From Ancylostoma caninum (taxonomy: Eukaryota; Nematoda; Chromadorea; Rhabditida; Ancylostomatidae), in the NCBI GenBank assembly GCA_037903475.1, contig JBAJFG010000479.1, positions 2,776,501 through 2,840,500 of the forward strand: a DNA stretch of 64,000 nt, written 5' to 3'. The notes under the pieces are model-generated. The model was not told the origin of the DNA and did no database searches. It saw nothing but the letters and a program-made list of their open reading frames with translations. This document shows positions 23,240 through 34,800 of the stretch, in pieces (the stretch's first letter is position 1; the number at the start of each line of letters is the position of its first letter). The translations under genes and the position numbers were made by a program.

Positions 23240-26200
23240 CTATAGAGCAATGCCGTAGGCAGCCGATGTGTTAGTCACAGCCGACTCCATTTCCAAATGA
23301 CAAGCGCCATGCTCTTTCAGATAATTTTTTATGTGCACCAAAAATCGATCCTGTTTTGCACTGCCGACGAGGAAGAGTTTCTTGACTCCGTAGGAGACGA
23401 ACAGCTCAGGAGGGACGAGGCTGAACAGGTTGTGGATTACGCCTCGGCACACTCCAATTAGCATCTGAAATTGAGATATTTTTAGTATTGGGGTCATAAG
23501 GAGGAGGAGAGCTCCCCGGGCGTTGGATAACCATATGTATGATACCTATGGCCCATAGGCTATGGGTGGCACGTGGATAAGGATGTCTCGTGTGGGCAAA
23601 AACGTTGATGAGCATCATCTAGAGGGTAAATTCGTATGGGTTTAGTGCCTCGCGAAGGTGCGAAGCTGAAGGGCATTCGGACGAGTTTCGTCATACATAG
23701 AACGAATTATTCAATCACGCAATCCTGCGGCACCGCACCGCCCTGCCCAGGTATAAGTCCCGTGCCCCTTGTTTACAAAACTGCTAGGACTGATGGACTA
23801 CTATATGTGGAATTGTCCTTACTTCATTTAATGATGTATCCTTCGTAAGTCCATTAATCTCCACGCCTTCGTCCTCAGAACCTCGTTCGTTGATGAACAA
23901 CGGCTTGATTGTGGGGATCCGATTCGGTGACGTTGTTGAAGAAGCTGCAAGACAAAACTCAAAATTTCGACGGAATTTTAGACATTAATTTCTTGAGCCA
24001 AGGTGTACGGCTATCATTTTCTGGTTATGAGAAACAAAAAACCATGAAAATAAGTGATAGAAATGATGTGGTCCATTTTTGGGCCATGACTTTACCTCGG
24101 TCAACTTCATCTAGGATACGTGACATATCGTAGCTAGAGACTTCCTCACGCATCGCGTCGACGGACCATCGTCGTAACGTCTGAAAGCTAAGCAGGTGTC
24201 TATACTTCACGCCTCGCACTAGTGGACTCAAGCAGGCAATTTATACTAGACGCGTGCGCCAGTCGCGTGTCAGACGCATTGATTTATTTGCTGAGCATCC
24301 TCCGCAAACTCGCCACATGTACGCGCGTCGAACGCACGCACCCAGTGTAAAATGCCCGTTACTCACTGATAAAAACGCGTCCAAAGCGTTGCCACCGTTC
24401 ATCGACGCAGCGGCTATCAGTGTTAATCCATCTGAGAATGGGAACACATGCGTTGTCACAGGCAGCGCTGGCAGTTTGGCCGTACTCGGCAGCACAAAGC
24501 ACAGTTGGCTGGATGTGCCCAGGATCAGATCTGGAACATTTTCGATAGGAAAAACTGTGCATGTGCCAGAAAATTGAAGTGTGTATGATGCTGAACACAC
24601 TCATCATCGGACTAGCCCCAGCATGTGCATTTTAGGCTTATGCGCGTTAAGGGCAACTCTATAGTAGTTACGTACGTTCGACTCGCGTGCGTCAACATGA
24701 AGAAGGATAGGCGAAGTCACAACCCTGACGCAGCTCAGACGCAGGTGAGACGCAAGCGTGCAGATAAGCGAATTTCCATTCAAGGTATTCATGCCAAATG
24801 ACAGGCATCCATCGAAAATCCGCCTGAAACAAAAGCATGCGTCTGACGCACGACTGACGCACGCACCTAGTGTAAATTGCCCCTAGAACACACACAAATT
24901 TGGAAAATTGCCATTCTTCTTGGGCGTTTGATGTTAAAACTTGTGAAGACATGCCCATCTCATGAACGTGTGCATATCATTCTAGCCTTAGCACACTTTG
25001 CATGAAGTATGCAAGAAATTTGCATGAAATGGAAGCATTTTATAAGCTCTGCGTCAAACAACGTTTTTTTCATTTCCTGGGTGTAACAGATCATTTTCTG
25101 CATATAGTCACGTTTTTCTTCCTGTTTCATCAATGAAATCCACCATTTTTGCATATAAATACTGTTAAGGTGCGTCTGCATGTATTATATAATAAATGCA
25201 TCAGTTTAACTCTACATGCAGTGCCAGTCAATCACTCTTGCACCACAGAATACCACCCGTCTGGTCTACCGCATCGCACCACCTAAGCGGCGCGGCAGAC
25301 CAGATGGGTGAGGTTGTTGTCGGGCGCTGTTTTCCACTGTTTTCTCTGTAATCTTTGTCTTCATTCTGGAATGCTTGGGTGTAAACAAAAGCAGAACATC
25401 TACACCGGCATCTACACCGACAACCACACCACTCAGCTGTTCTACCGCACCGCGCAGCTGGTGCGGCGCGGCAAAAAAGACTGTGTTCTGTGATGTAATC
25501 CTACCCATTCCGGCACCTCTGCTTCTCTTTTCCTGTCCCTTATGGTGTCAAGTTTGGCTAAAATTCAAAGGATCTCACATGCATGATCAGCTCCCGTGTA
25601 ATGACCTCGAACGGACATGATCGAAGCGTGAAGATCAGCGAATGCCACACCAACGGGAATATTCCGAAGTTGTTCGAGCCGGCAGTCTCCTAACTTCTCG
25701 AATTTTCCCACAAAGGTCTGCACAATCGTTGGAAGTCTTATCCATTCGGGCGTGAAAGGCAACTGAAAACACGTAAGTCAAGGAAACCGTTCATAATTCA
25801 AGTTTGGCTCAACTCACAATCTCTGGATTCCACTGCAATCCGGTCGAATATCCCCAAGCATAGGCATTGTGCTCACTCATCCGCACCTCATCGCTGCCGG
25901 TTAGGTAACAAGCGAGGTAATCCATAATATTACCACAGCGATCCCAGTGCTTTTCCGGGTCAAAAGTTGGGTATGAGGCCAGCTCACAAAGGGTTCGCAT
26001 TCCGTAGCCCGGGAACACGCAGCTACTCGTGGACCTTGAATCGTCCTTCAAGTATAATGATTGCCGGAAACATAGAACAAAGCCTCACTTGGGGAGTTTA
26101 GTCGCAGCTGCAGGATCGCCAGGATACATCCAGTTGTATAGTTCAGAGCAGTCAAGTTTACCTGAATTAAGGTAATGTAAGGTGCAGGAATCCTGTAATT

Positions 26201-27608
26201 TAGGGTCATTTCATTTTATTTTCATTTTTATTTTATTTGACTACACACGATGTGTTCTATAGGAAAAAAGCAGGTTACTAGTTACGATACACCAAAATAT
26301 GCGAAAGAAGAAGATAAAACCCGGAAAAAAAATATGAAATAGTAAATGAAAATATAAAAAAAATAATTTCTGGTTAAAAAAACAAAGGTTAAAAAAGTCA
26401 CTGTTGCATCACAGAATAGTGTCCAGCCGGTCCACCGCGTCGCACCAGTACGCGGAGCGGCAGACCAGCTGAAGGCTGTTGTTGTCAAGCGCTTTTTTTG
26501 AATCGTTTCTGTGTGTTTTAATCTTTATTCCGAAATGCTCGAGCGAAAGCATAGAAAAAGCAGGTAACCAGCGACGACACAACAAAAAACAAAAGAAATG
26601 AAAATGAATAAAAATAAATGAGTAATAGACCGATTCAATCATTCATAAAGCTATTTTTTCGTAACTTAGCAGTATTTGGGGTTGAGTGTGAATCCAATTC
26701 AGGATTCTATCCCTTGGTTCTTACACGGGACACCCCAGCACAGCGGAGCTCGCCCACACACGCCGCAGCACCTGTTTGAACAAGTTCAGACGGGATACAA
26801 GAGGATTGATTGTTGAATGAGAGCAGTGAGATGAATGGAATGTGTAGAGGCGCAGACAGTTAGAGTGCCGCGTCGCAAGCGGTGCAACGCGTGTGACAGA
26901 CTCTCCCCAGTGAGATCCAATCAATTCTGATTTTAGTGTTTATTTAATTATAATTCTGATGATTTTTTTACTTATCTTCATGTTAGTTTACGATTTTAGC
27001 CTTTTTTTTGTTAGTTTTCTAGTTTTTTTTTTCCCAATTGTAACCGTAAATTGATGCCTGTTACCATAGGTTATAGATAGGTTTTAGTGTTTTCGTTCGT
27101 TGTGTGCATCGTGAATGCAATTAAATAAATAAATAAATAAATCTAGTATGTGTGCTTGAGATTCAGTCAACATTGAAACCATGGTAGCGACACTCACTGT
27201 GCCTCACCGCGTCGGAGCGCATCTGAATTCCACAGTACCAGCCCATGCTGCTGACCAGATATTCCTATTCGACTGACGTCCATCGAAAATTCTGTCCTTA
27301 CCCTTCCGATCACATCCTGGAATCCGATAATTAGGGTAAGAAGCCTGAAACGTGATAATGTCCTGACCCGTAGCAAGGTTTCAGCCTCTGTGATGATCTT
27401 GCGCGCATCCTGTACTCCAACACGGTTTGCGATGTTGGCATTGTGACGTACTTGACTTTCAGTGATGATTCTGAAGTCGTTCATATCATTTGTAGCTGAA
27501 TTCAGTGGTCTGGACCCGAAAGATTGTAAAGCTTCCTACTCACTTGGTTCCTTGCACAACGCACACTTTGATGGTAGTGGTACCTAGGTCAATTCCTAGT
27601 GAACACAT
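23240..27608 (-). CDS. SHPK: Sedoheptulokinase-like FGGY carbohydrate kinase
   Basis: Nine exons on the minus strand join in phase: 27608-27544, 27509-27208, 26161-26089, 26034-25818, 25762-25579, 24530-24367, 24180-24096, 23944-23823 and 23464-23240 (TAG). The protein starts 'MCSLGIDLGTTTIKVCVVQG', the ATP-binding phosphate-1 motif of FGGY kinases. It continues with 'RIGISGQQHGLVLW', 'CVFPGYGMRTL', the catalytic-Asp segment 'GVAFADLHAS', 'LILGTSSQLCFVLP', 'AAASMNGGNAL' and the C-terminal 'KKLFLVGSAKQDRFL'. The order and spacing match sedoheptulokinase, which phosphorylates sedoheptulose to sedoheptulose-7-phosphate at the edge of the pentose phosphate pathway. Length is 478 residues as read, or 461 if a 51-bp GT..AG segment in exon 2 is spliced out. 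The human enzyme is about this size. It appears intact. A glycerol- or xylulokinase relative is less likely. Confidence 0.85.
24234..24358. mobile_element. Short MITE in kinase intron, touching a splice donor
   Basis: The ends are inverted: AGGCAATTTATACTAGACGC at 24234 pairs with the complement of GCGTGCGTTCGAC...ACTGGGTGCG...AACGGGCATTTTACACTG at the other end. Seen on the coding (minus) strand, the donor GTGAGT of exon 24530-24367 is followed at once by the element's end. Related copies lie at 24650-24884, 22812-22936 and about 29868-30155. Confidence 0.65.
24650..24884. mobile_element. MITE of the GGGGCAATTTACACTAGGTGC family in kinase intron
   Basis: The right end, read on the minus strand, begins AGGGGCAATTTACACTAGGT and continues with GCGTGCGTCAGTCGTGCGTC. 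The left end starts GGGCAACTCTATAGTAGTTA with a matching 'CGTGCGTCA' block. It sits in the intron between exons 25762-25579 and 24530-24367. Confidence 0.6.
25241..25497. mobile_element. MITE, TTGCATCACAGAA family, complete copy
   Basis: The element begins TTGCACCACAGAATACCACC and ends GTGTTCTGTGATGTAA, i.e. with inverted ends. Just inside each end is a strong GC-rich hairpin (GGTCTACCGCATCG...GCGGCGCGGCAGACC and CTACCGCACCGCG...GTGCGGCGCGGC). It is about 255 bp and non-coding, and lies in the kinase intron upstream of exon 24530-24367. Related copies: about 26404-26590, 31180-31430 (inverted) and 52328-52415 (partial), with likely fragments near 9060 and 29040-29260. Confidence 0.75.
26404..26590. 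mobile_element. MITE, TTGCATCACAGAA family, second copy
   Basis: It starts TTGCATCACAGAATAGTGTCC followed by the family's GC-rich hairpin ('CCGGTCCACCGCGTCGCACC' ... 'GCGGAGCGGCAGACCAGCTG') and the 'TCTTTATTCCGAAATGC' internal block. The far inverted end is not clear, so the right boundary is approximate. It lies in the kinase intron between exons 27509-27208 and 26161-26089. Confidence 0.6.
27119..27144. repeat. (AAAT)n microsatellite
   Basis: Five to six AAAT units follow 'GTGAATGCAATT'. Similar runs at 31668-31682 (as ATTT) and 37417-37438 could be the tails of short retroelements. Confidence 0.7.
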
Positions 27609-27609
27609 C

Positions 27610-30600
27610 GTCTGTTCAGAAATCCTGAAGAATACAGCCATACACCGCGGAGTTTGAGAAGAAAAGCCCGGAGATAAATAAAGCAGGGTCCACACAGATC
27701 CCTCTCATACAACAGAGTAGACATTTGGCCCAGGTATATCATTGGAAGGGTGGCTAATCTAGGTATGATTTGATTACAGTGGTTAACAACTAGGTACGTA
27801 GGGGTAGCCATGTTGAGAGTGCCAGCTAAAAGATAAATTAACGTACACATTTACCATGGGTAATCTCAATTTTGCATCCGGGTCTAGAGTCTCCAGGGCC
27901 CTGATGCATCGCTGGAAAGCTGGGTAACCTCATTCCTATGGGTAGGACTACGCATGGGTAGCAGATGGGTGCAAACAACATCACGTATAGGTAAACACGC
28001 TAAAGGGTGCCAGACAAAGAGTAAATTTGTGCACGTTAACAAAGGATAAACGTGATCATCACCTATCGTAAACGTGTTGACACCTGTACTGAGAATAGGC
28101 AAATTGGAAGCATGTTTACACATTTACTCTGGGTAACCTAAATGACGCATGCGGGCCCGCGTTAACCATGGGTAATCTTAATGGCACATGGCCCCTGGTA
28201 ACAAGGTTTCACCAGTTGAAGGTTAAATAGCGCACTGGACTTCTTAATTCCAAATGATTATGAACCGTTGCACCTGAAAAAGGTGGCGGTTGATTTGCAA
28301 TTCGCCCGTCGAATCGACTAACCAATCGGACAACTCGACCAGTCGGACAACTTCTTTCCAAGTGCAACGCTCCACCACTTTAAAATTCACGAAAATTTCG
28401 CTAAAAATTATCAAAACCTCACTGAGACACGAGGTCATCCACGCCATTAATGAAGAGATTGAGCATCAGTAACGGATTCACGTATCTTCATGGGAATCCT
28501 GTAACAAATCCGCGCTGTGAAGCGTACCTAGGAAAAGCGAGGCGACAAAGCCCAGCTATTGGCCAGTGGGACTGATTGGCCAATAGCCGAGCTTTGTCGC
28601 ACCGGCACGAGCAAAGCTCTGTCGCACCGTCCTCTCCAGGTACAATGCTCCACATCTGAAATCCGCTTCTCCAAACTCGGGGTGTTTGTTAGACAAAAAA
28701 AATCATGTTTTGCTATTTTTTCACTACCCGCCTCAGGATACGGGTCTGCGATGAAAAAGGGGTCCGCCTTGGCCCAATAGCTGTTGGAATGAATCTCACA
28801 CATGAAATGTAGTGGTTCTTTTAGTTGTGAAACTCATTCTTTTGGGTCATTTTAAGGTTCCGTAACCTATCCGGGAATTCCGCAACTGGATTGAATCTCG
28901 CTCTAGTAGAAGCCCCATCTTCACGAAGTTTTGAGAAAAGTGGGATATATGTAGTTGTTGAAGCGCATACAGATTGATCTTGCTTACATCAAGAGGAGTA
29001 ATTTCCACAGAAATTCATACAGGTGACGCCAATCGTTACTGTACACCTGAAAATGGGTCAGTGCCGTATCACCAAAGCGGCGCAGCAGACCATCTGGCCA
29101 TTGTGGTTCTCGAGCATGATCGGAACTGCTGCTCTTCTAGTTTCCCCAGAACTATTTCCTTCATGTCTGTGTGTCCAACAGCAATTCCGATCCCGACCAC
29201 TCCCGAGAAATATCGCCCCCAGCTGACCTGTCGCGCTGTGTGAATGGTGCGGCACGGCCGAAAAATTCCTACATTAGAATAATTCGTTTATTGGCATATT
29301 TTGAAAACACCTTATTCGAATTACTCAAATGTTCGAATATTGTAAAAAGCCCCACATTCGAACTATTCAGAATTTGAATATTCTAAATTTTCTATTTTTC
29401 GAATTATTCAAGAATTCCGATATTTCAAAAATCGTCGAATATTCCAGTGTATAGTGTTGACACTGACCAGACAGAAGACAGGGTAAAATGGCGTCGAGGG
29501 ATCGGAAGAGCGGAGCCTCCACCAAATCCGACAGACGGTGAAGGAAAAAAATGGAGATGTATCAGGAAGCGAGACTTTAGAGAATAAGGAAAGAATAAGA
29601 GCAAGATGTTGAGAAAAACAATGTCTAAGGAGCGGTCAATATGAGTGCTTCCGAGCGAACTCCTTATCAAACGGCGATCACTGCAAATATCGGCACGGCT
29701 AAATCGAAAAACCCGACCTACCGCACGGCTGTAAATTTTGCGCCGAAATGAGAAGCAGCTAATGCTCCTCGATAAGCTAACGACGGAAGAGTTGATCACA
29801 GAAAATAATCAACAAATGTGAAATGTGGCAGAAACAATGCATGGAAGAGTGCATGTGCAGCCGAAAGGGCAAATCAATGACGGCTTGCGCGTCGGCGAAT
29901 TTGGTAACACGCGGCCATGGACAGGAAATTTATTCAATTCTATTCATTTATTTTACAAGTTAGCCTTTTTGAACATTGGCATACGAAAATTCAGAACATA
30001 TCCCATGCAGATCGGTCAACGCGGCATGCACATTCTCAATGAAAAGAAGTTGTGACCGCCGTGAGGCCATGAATGCATGCGTCAGAGATACGTAAGCGAT
30101 GCGACTCGTCCTATCCTTCATCGTACAGACGCACGCACCTAATATTAAATTGCCCTAATACTTGATATTTTCCTCTTTAGATAGTCTATGTACATTGCTG
30201 ACGCTTGTCTTTTATGCTAGAATATCTAAGTCCCCTGTGAGGCTTTCCCTTCCTTCTCCAGCCTGGGAATGGGTGATCCGGCGAATGCCAACGATAGACT
30301 GACAATGACATCTGTGATTTACATCAAGCCGAACATTGGCAATTTTGCCCTGCGAAGATACATAGTTCATTTTGTATCACAATATAAAACATACAAAACA
30401 TAGATGTTCATGTGACCTATGCAAGAAATTCTCGAGTTCTGAGGTGGTTAGATGAACATATACCCCAAGGGACACAAACGACTAGAAGGACAACAAGTCC
30501 ACACACGTATCAAGCAAAGCGAGACGAGAATTGTTATCGAAGCAAATCGATAACAAACTCCCAATTTGGACAAATTAAAAAGTCTGCAGGATAAAAACTA

Positions 30601-31848
30601 TTCGGAAATAATTACTAGTGAGTTGCACATATTTAGGCTGAGCCATTAGAAATTAAAACACAAAAACAAATACGCAAGATACTCGCTGGCACTGTTAATG
30701 GATGATGTGAAGCAAAATGACAAGAAAAGCAGTGAAAATCAAATTGGGAATAGAATGGACGAAAGGCCGCTCGTAAACGCATAACGACGCCCGTTTAACA
30801 ATGAAAAACGTTAGTTGGATGAATGGAAGACTCATGTAGTTAGAGTAAGCATTACTACCTCTTTCAAAACAATAAAGAACCCAATATGAGGAAAACAATT
30901 CTCTTGGGCTAGAGAAAATAGAAAGCTGATGCGAAACTCATGCAGGTTTGTATCAGAGTCGGTGCACACATTAACTACATCTAGTAGGGGAGTAAAGCGT
31001 GTAAGTTGAGTATATGACCCGCTCAGAATTGTATCGTCACGTTCCTGAACACATCATCCGGCCCCATAGCCAAACGTGCTGACGAATACGCCGCTTGCAG
31101 TATGGTCTCGTTCGTGCCGACTCTGGAATCACCTCGTCACATTCAAATCTAATAGCAATTCTGCAAGAAAATATTGGAAAGCCCGCCTTGTCCATCGCGC
31201 AGCACCACCTACGCGGCGCGGTAGGTCAGAAGAACGACAAGTTTTCCTGATATTTCATGTGTTGATGTTTCTCATTTGTTTTCCACCGTTTTTCTCAACG
31301 TCTTTCCATCCCGAAAAAACGTAAGCAACACATCACTACCCGCAACGTCTAACCAAAACAGCGCCCAGCTGAGCTGCCGCGTAGGTGTTGCAGCGCGGCA
31401 TCCCAGATGGGCGGTGTTCTGTGATGCAAGAGCGATTGATCGGCAATGTAATTAAAAATGTATGAATAGAAGGAAAATTCCACAAAGCAGATAAACTGCA
31501 TAGACCGAAAAAACATGAATTTCATCATCAAAGAATTTCATCAGAAAAATTAAGGTACGCCGTATTCACACAGCTGGAAGGACCGAAGATAGAACGATAT
31601 CCAAAAAAGTGAGCAACAACAACACTGCAAACGACTTCGCTGTAGAGACGTCTTAATTTCCAACTATTTATTTATTTATTTAATACACCCAATGGTGCAC
31701 TGTAAAGAACAAAATAGGAGGACAGACAAACGCGTTCTAAGAATCTGTTCCGCAGCGACTGGTTATGTTTGTCCGTCTTTACAGTTGTAGCTCAGTCCTT
31801 GACGGGGAAACAGACCGACATTTCGACCAAATGAGAAAAGAAATCTCA
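27610..31848. other. Intergenic spacer between kinase and C1GALT1, repeat-rich
   Basis: No exon chain is supported. Contents: degenerate 'ACACATTTAC.MTGGGTAA.CT' repeats (27840-28200); a strong inverted repeat at 28541-28590 (CGACAAAGCCCAGCTATTGGCC and its near complement); a TTCGAATATTC-rich AT stretch (29275-29445); a likely copy of the GGGCAATTTA MITE (29868-30155); and a TTGCATCACAGAA MITE in inverted orientation (31180-31430). Confidence 0.45.
31180..31430. mobile_element. MITE, TTGCATCACAGAA family, inverted copy
   Basis: The right end reads GGGCGGTGTTCTGTGATGCAAG, the complement of the family's start. It is preceded by 'GCCGCGTAGGTGTTGCAGCGCGGC', the family hairpin. The left part has 'GCGCAGCACCACCTACGCGGC'. 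The left boundary is approximate. Confidence 0.65.
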
Positions 31849-34800
31849 TTACCTGAGTGAACGATCAACTCCAAACGGCTTCAAATGGTAGATCAAATAT
31901 TCCAATGCATACATGAGATTGGCGTTGACATAATGGAATGAAATTGCATAATCTAAAAAGATGATATGTATACGCAACAAAAAATGTACGCGGAAGACCG
32001 GAACACCAGCTGCCGAGGCACGATGCAGTACACTTCGCCGCAACGCGGCTATTTCGAAAAAAAAACTAGTATAAAGTACTTGCCTGAACAACAACCAGGG
32101 CCTTGTTCCATGGGATAGTAGGTGTACTGCCAAAACCAGAATGACTTGTCTACATGGCCTGGCACAATATGATGCTCCGGGACAAAAGGCATGAATCTAA
32201 AATAATACAGTAATAAGCAAAACTAGGAGATAATAACAAGAAGAAAACAAAATAAGGAGAAATAAAGACACCTGTGATGTTGTTCACCGTCACGCGAGTC
32301 ACCTGCGAGTACACCTAGTTTCTCCAAACACTTTCCCATTTCAGCATCCTCTGCACCGCCGTGATTGGGAGAACATTTCTTGGGATCGGTCAGGCCTTCA
32401 TTGACAAATCTGAATCAAAGTAGCTTCAGGAAGCAGCTTCTCTTAGCTTCACTTCAAAAATAACATGGACAAGACTCCCAGATAAGAGGCTCAGGCATGA
32501 ACAAAAAAAAACGTAATCTACCTAAAAGAAGAGCTCTGAACAAACTGATTTACATACTTCTTCAATGCCGCCCGACTCAGCACGTATCCTGCACCGCCGC
32601 TGTGATATCCCTGCTTGGTGAAGGGTTTAAATTTGCACCCAAAGTGAACGGGTTGCTCTGGAGAATGTGGAAGAAGCATATACCTGGAGAAGAACACTGT
32701 TAACCAACTACTTACATGAAGAATGGATGTAGAGAGAATATTACCTCAAATTCTCGAGTACCACGTAGGTGTCGTCATCAGCCTTCAAGAACCAGTCAAA
32801 TTCGTTCTACAAAAGAAGGATCAGATGATTCGAACAGTGTTTCAAGGCTTAATTTCTTTAAAAGTGAAACTGTAGTGCAGCGAAATAATATATGTATTTT
32901 CCAATTGGTAATCATGGAGTCTAGCAAGGAAAGGTTTCCTTAACATCGTCAGATCACCATCAATCGGAAAACGAAAACTTCGTACAAATTCAGGATATAT
33001 TCAGCTCGTAGCTGTAAGAAAACACAGCCGTAGAGAGAAATAAAAGGCCTTTCAAAGCCAGTATTTTTCATCCTACAGTGAGGAGAAGAGGTAAATGCAA
33101 ATTTCCCGTGTCATAGAAATTTAGCTTTCGGTTAGCCATTTCGTGATAAAAAAAAAAGAATACGAAATTTCAAGTGCAAATAACAGAAATTTACACCAAG
33201 CAGTTGTGCACTTCCCAATTATGGATTTTACTTACAATTAGTTCTGCGCAAAAAGAAAACTGGAAACTGAGAATAAAATAGAAAAGAAAATGGTAAGAGT
33301 TGACTTGTCAGAGTAGGTATTACAGGCGGTTCAGAAATGAGTCGGTATTGGTGCATTTTTACGTAAAGAGATTAGAGAGGCCTTTGGCAAGTCGTGCATG
33401 TTCGAGCTTGATAGTCGTAGTGATTTTCAACTGCTTAACATGTTAGAAAGGGTCCCGGAAATGATGTGGGAGTCCGTGGAACACATGTCTCCGATAAGTG
33501 GCATACCGACTCCCCGATGAATGGCCTGTACAGCGCCTTCGATCCGGATCTTCCTCCTTCCGCACCGCCTTAGATCATACGTGGCATCCTGCTGGCTGCA
33601 TTCTCGCAGCCAACCGGCTGAGTATCGATCGCCAGCAGGACGCCACGTGTGATCTCAGGCGGTGCGGAAGGAGGAAGATCCGGATCGAAGGCACTGTATA
33701 TACAGGGCATTCGGAAAGGAGTCGGTACTGGTGCATTCACGGACCTGAGGTGAGTCACGTGTTCCACGTACTCCCATATCATTTCCGGGATCCTTTCTAA
33801 CATGTTAAGCAGTTAAAAATCACTGCGACTAACAAGCTTGAACATGCGCGACTTGCCAAAGGCCCCTCTCACCTTTTCACGTAAAAATGCACTAATACCG
33901 ACTCATTTCTGAACCGCCTGTAATCATAGAGGATCAGAAAAAAGCCTGTAACTAACCAAATAATGATCATGCAGATACTTGAAGGCAGCTTTTGTTTTTG
34001 CCCATAAATGATCACGACCTTCAGAGATGTTCAGATTAACTGATGGTAAATCAGGATCGGCTTCGGATGACATGAACACAAATCTGCAAATTAAATCTAC
34101 ATGTTTGATACACGATCTGCACGATAACGAGAAAACCCACTTGTTACAGCGTTTTGCCCACGTTGCCTTCACGTGTACAGCTCTCTTTTCGTGGTTTTGC
34201 TTGCCGGTGAGAATCCAGCAGAATACGCGGACCTTTTCAGCAATTATGTCCGCGACAACGCGTTCTCCTACAGAATACAACAACAGTAACATCGCTTGGA
34301 AGGTTAGGTTTCAAGACAAAAATAAGCCATCCTCGAAACCACGGCTAATACACATGTCAAACTGACCAATGTGATCGTGACCAGAACCATTTGCATGAAA
34401 ATGAACAGCTTCTTTGGGGGCGTCTTCATCGTCCAATTCATCCTCCTCGTGCGCGTCGTGGTGTCCGTGTCTGTGTGGCCGTAACTGCGATATTGATAGC
34501 GGACCTCTGTACTGCAAAGGTACACAGAGGCTAGAAGTCATGAAATAGACCGCTCAAAATAATATAACAAGACTTGACCTTCCTTCAGACAGGAAGCAAA
34601 TATCTTGTATTATAAAGGGATCGCAAGGATGGGTTGAGCGTTGAATTTCGTAAGAATGAATTTTTTGAAATACAGGTGAACTTCAGTGGGGAAACAAATC
34701 TCACTGGACATACTAACATTGTATTTACCACGAGTAACATTTTAAAAAAAGTAATAACGTTAGAATAAATAACAGGAAAAGTCTTTATCCATCAAAAAAA

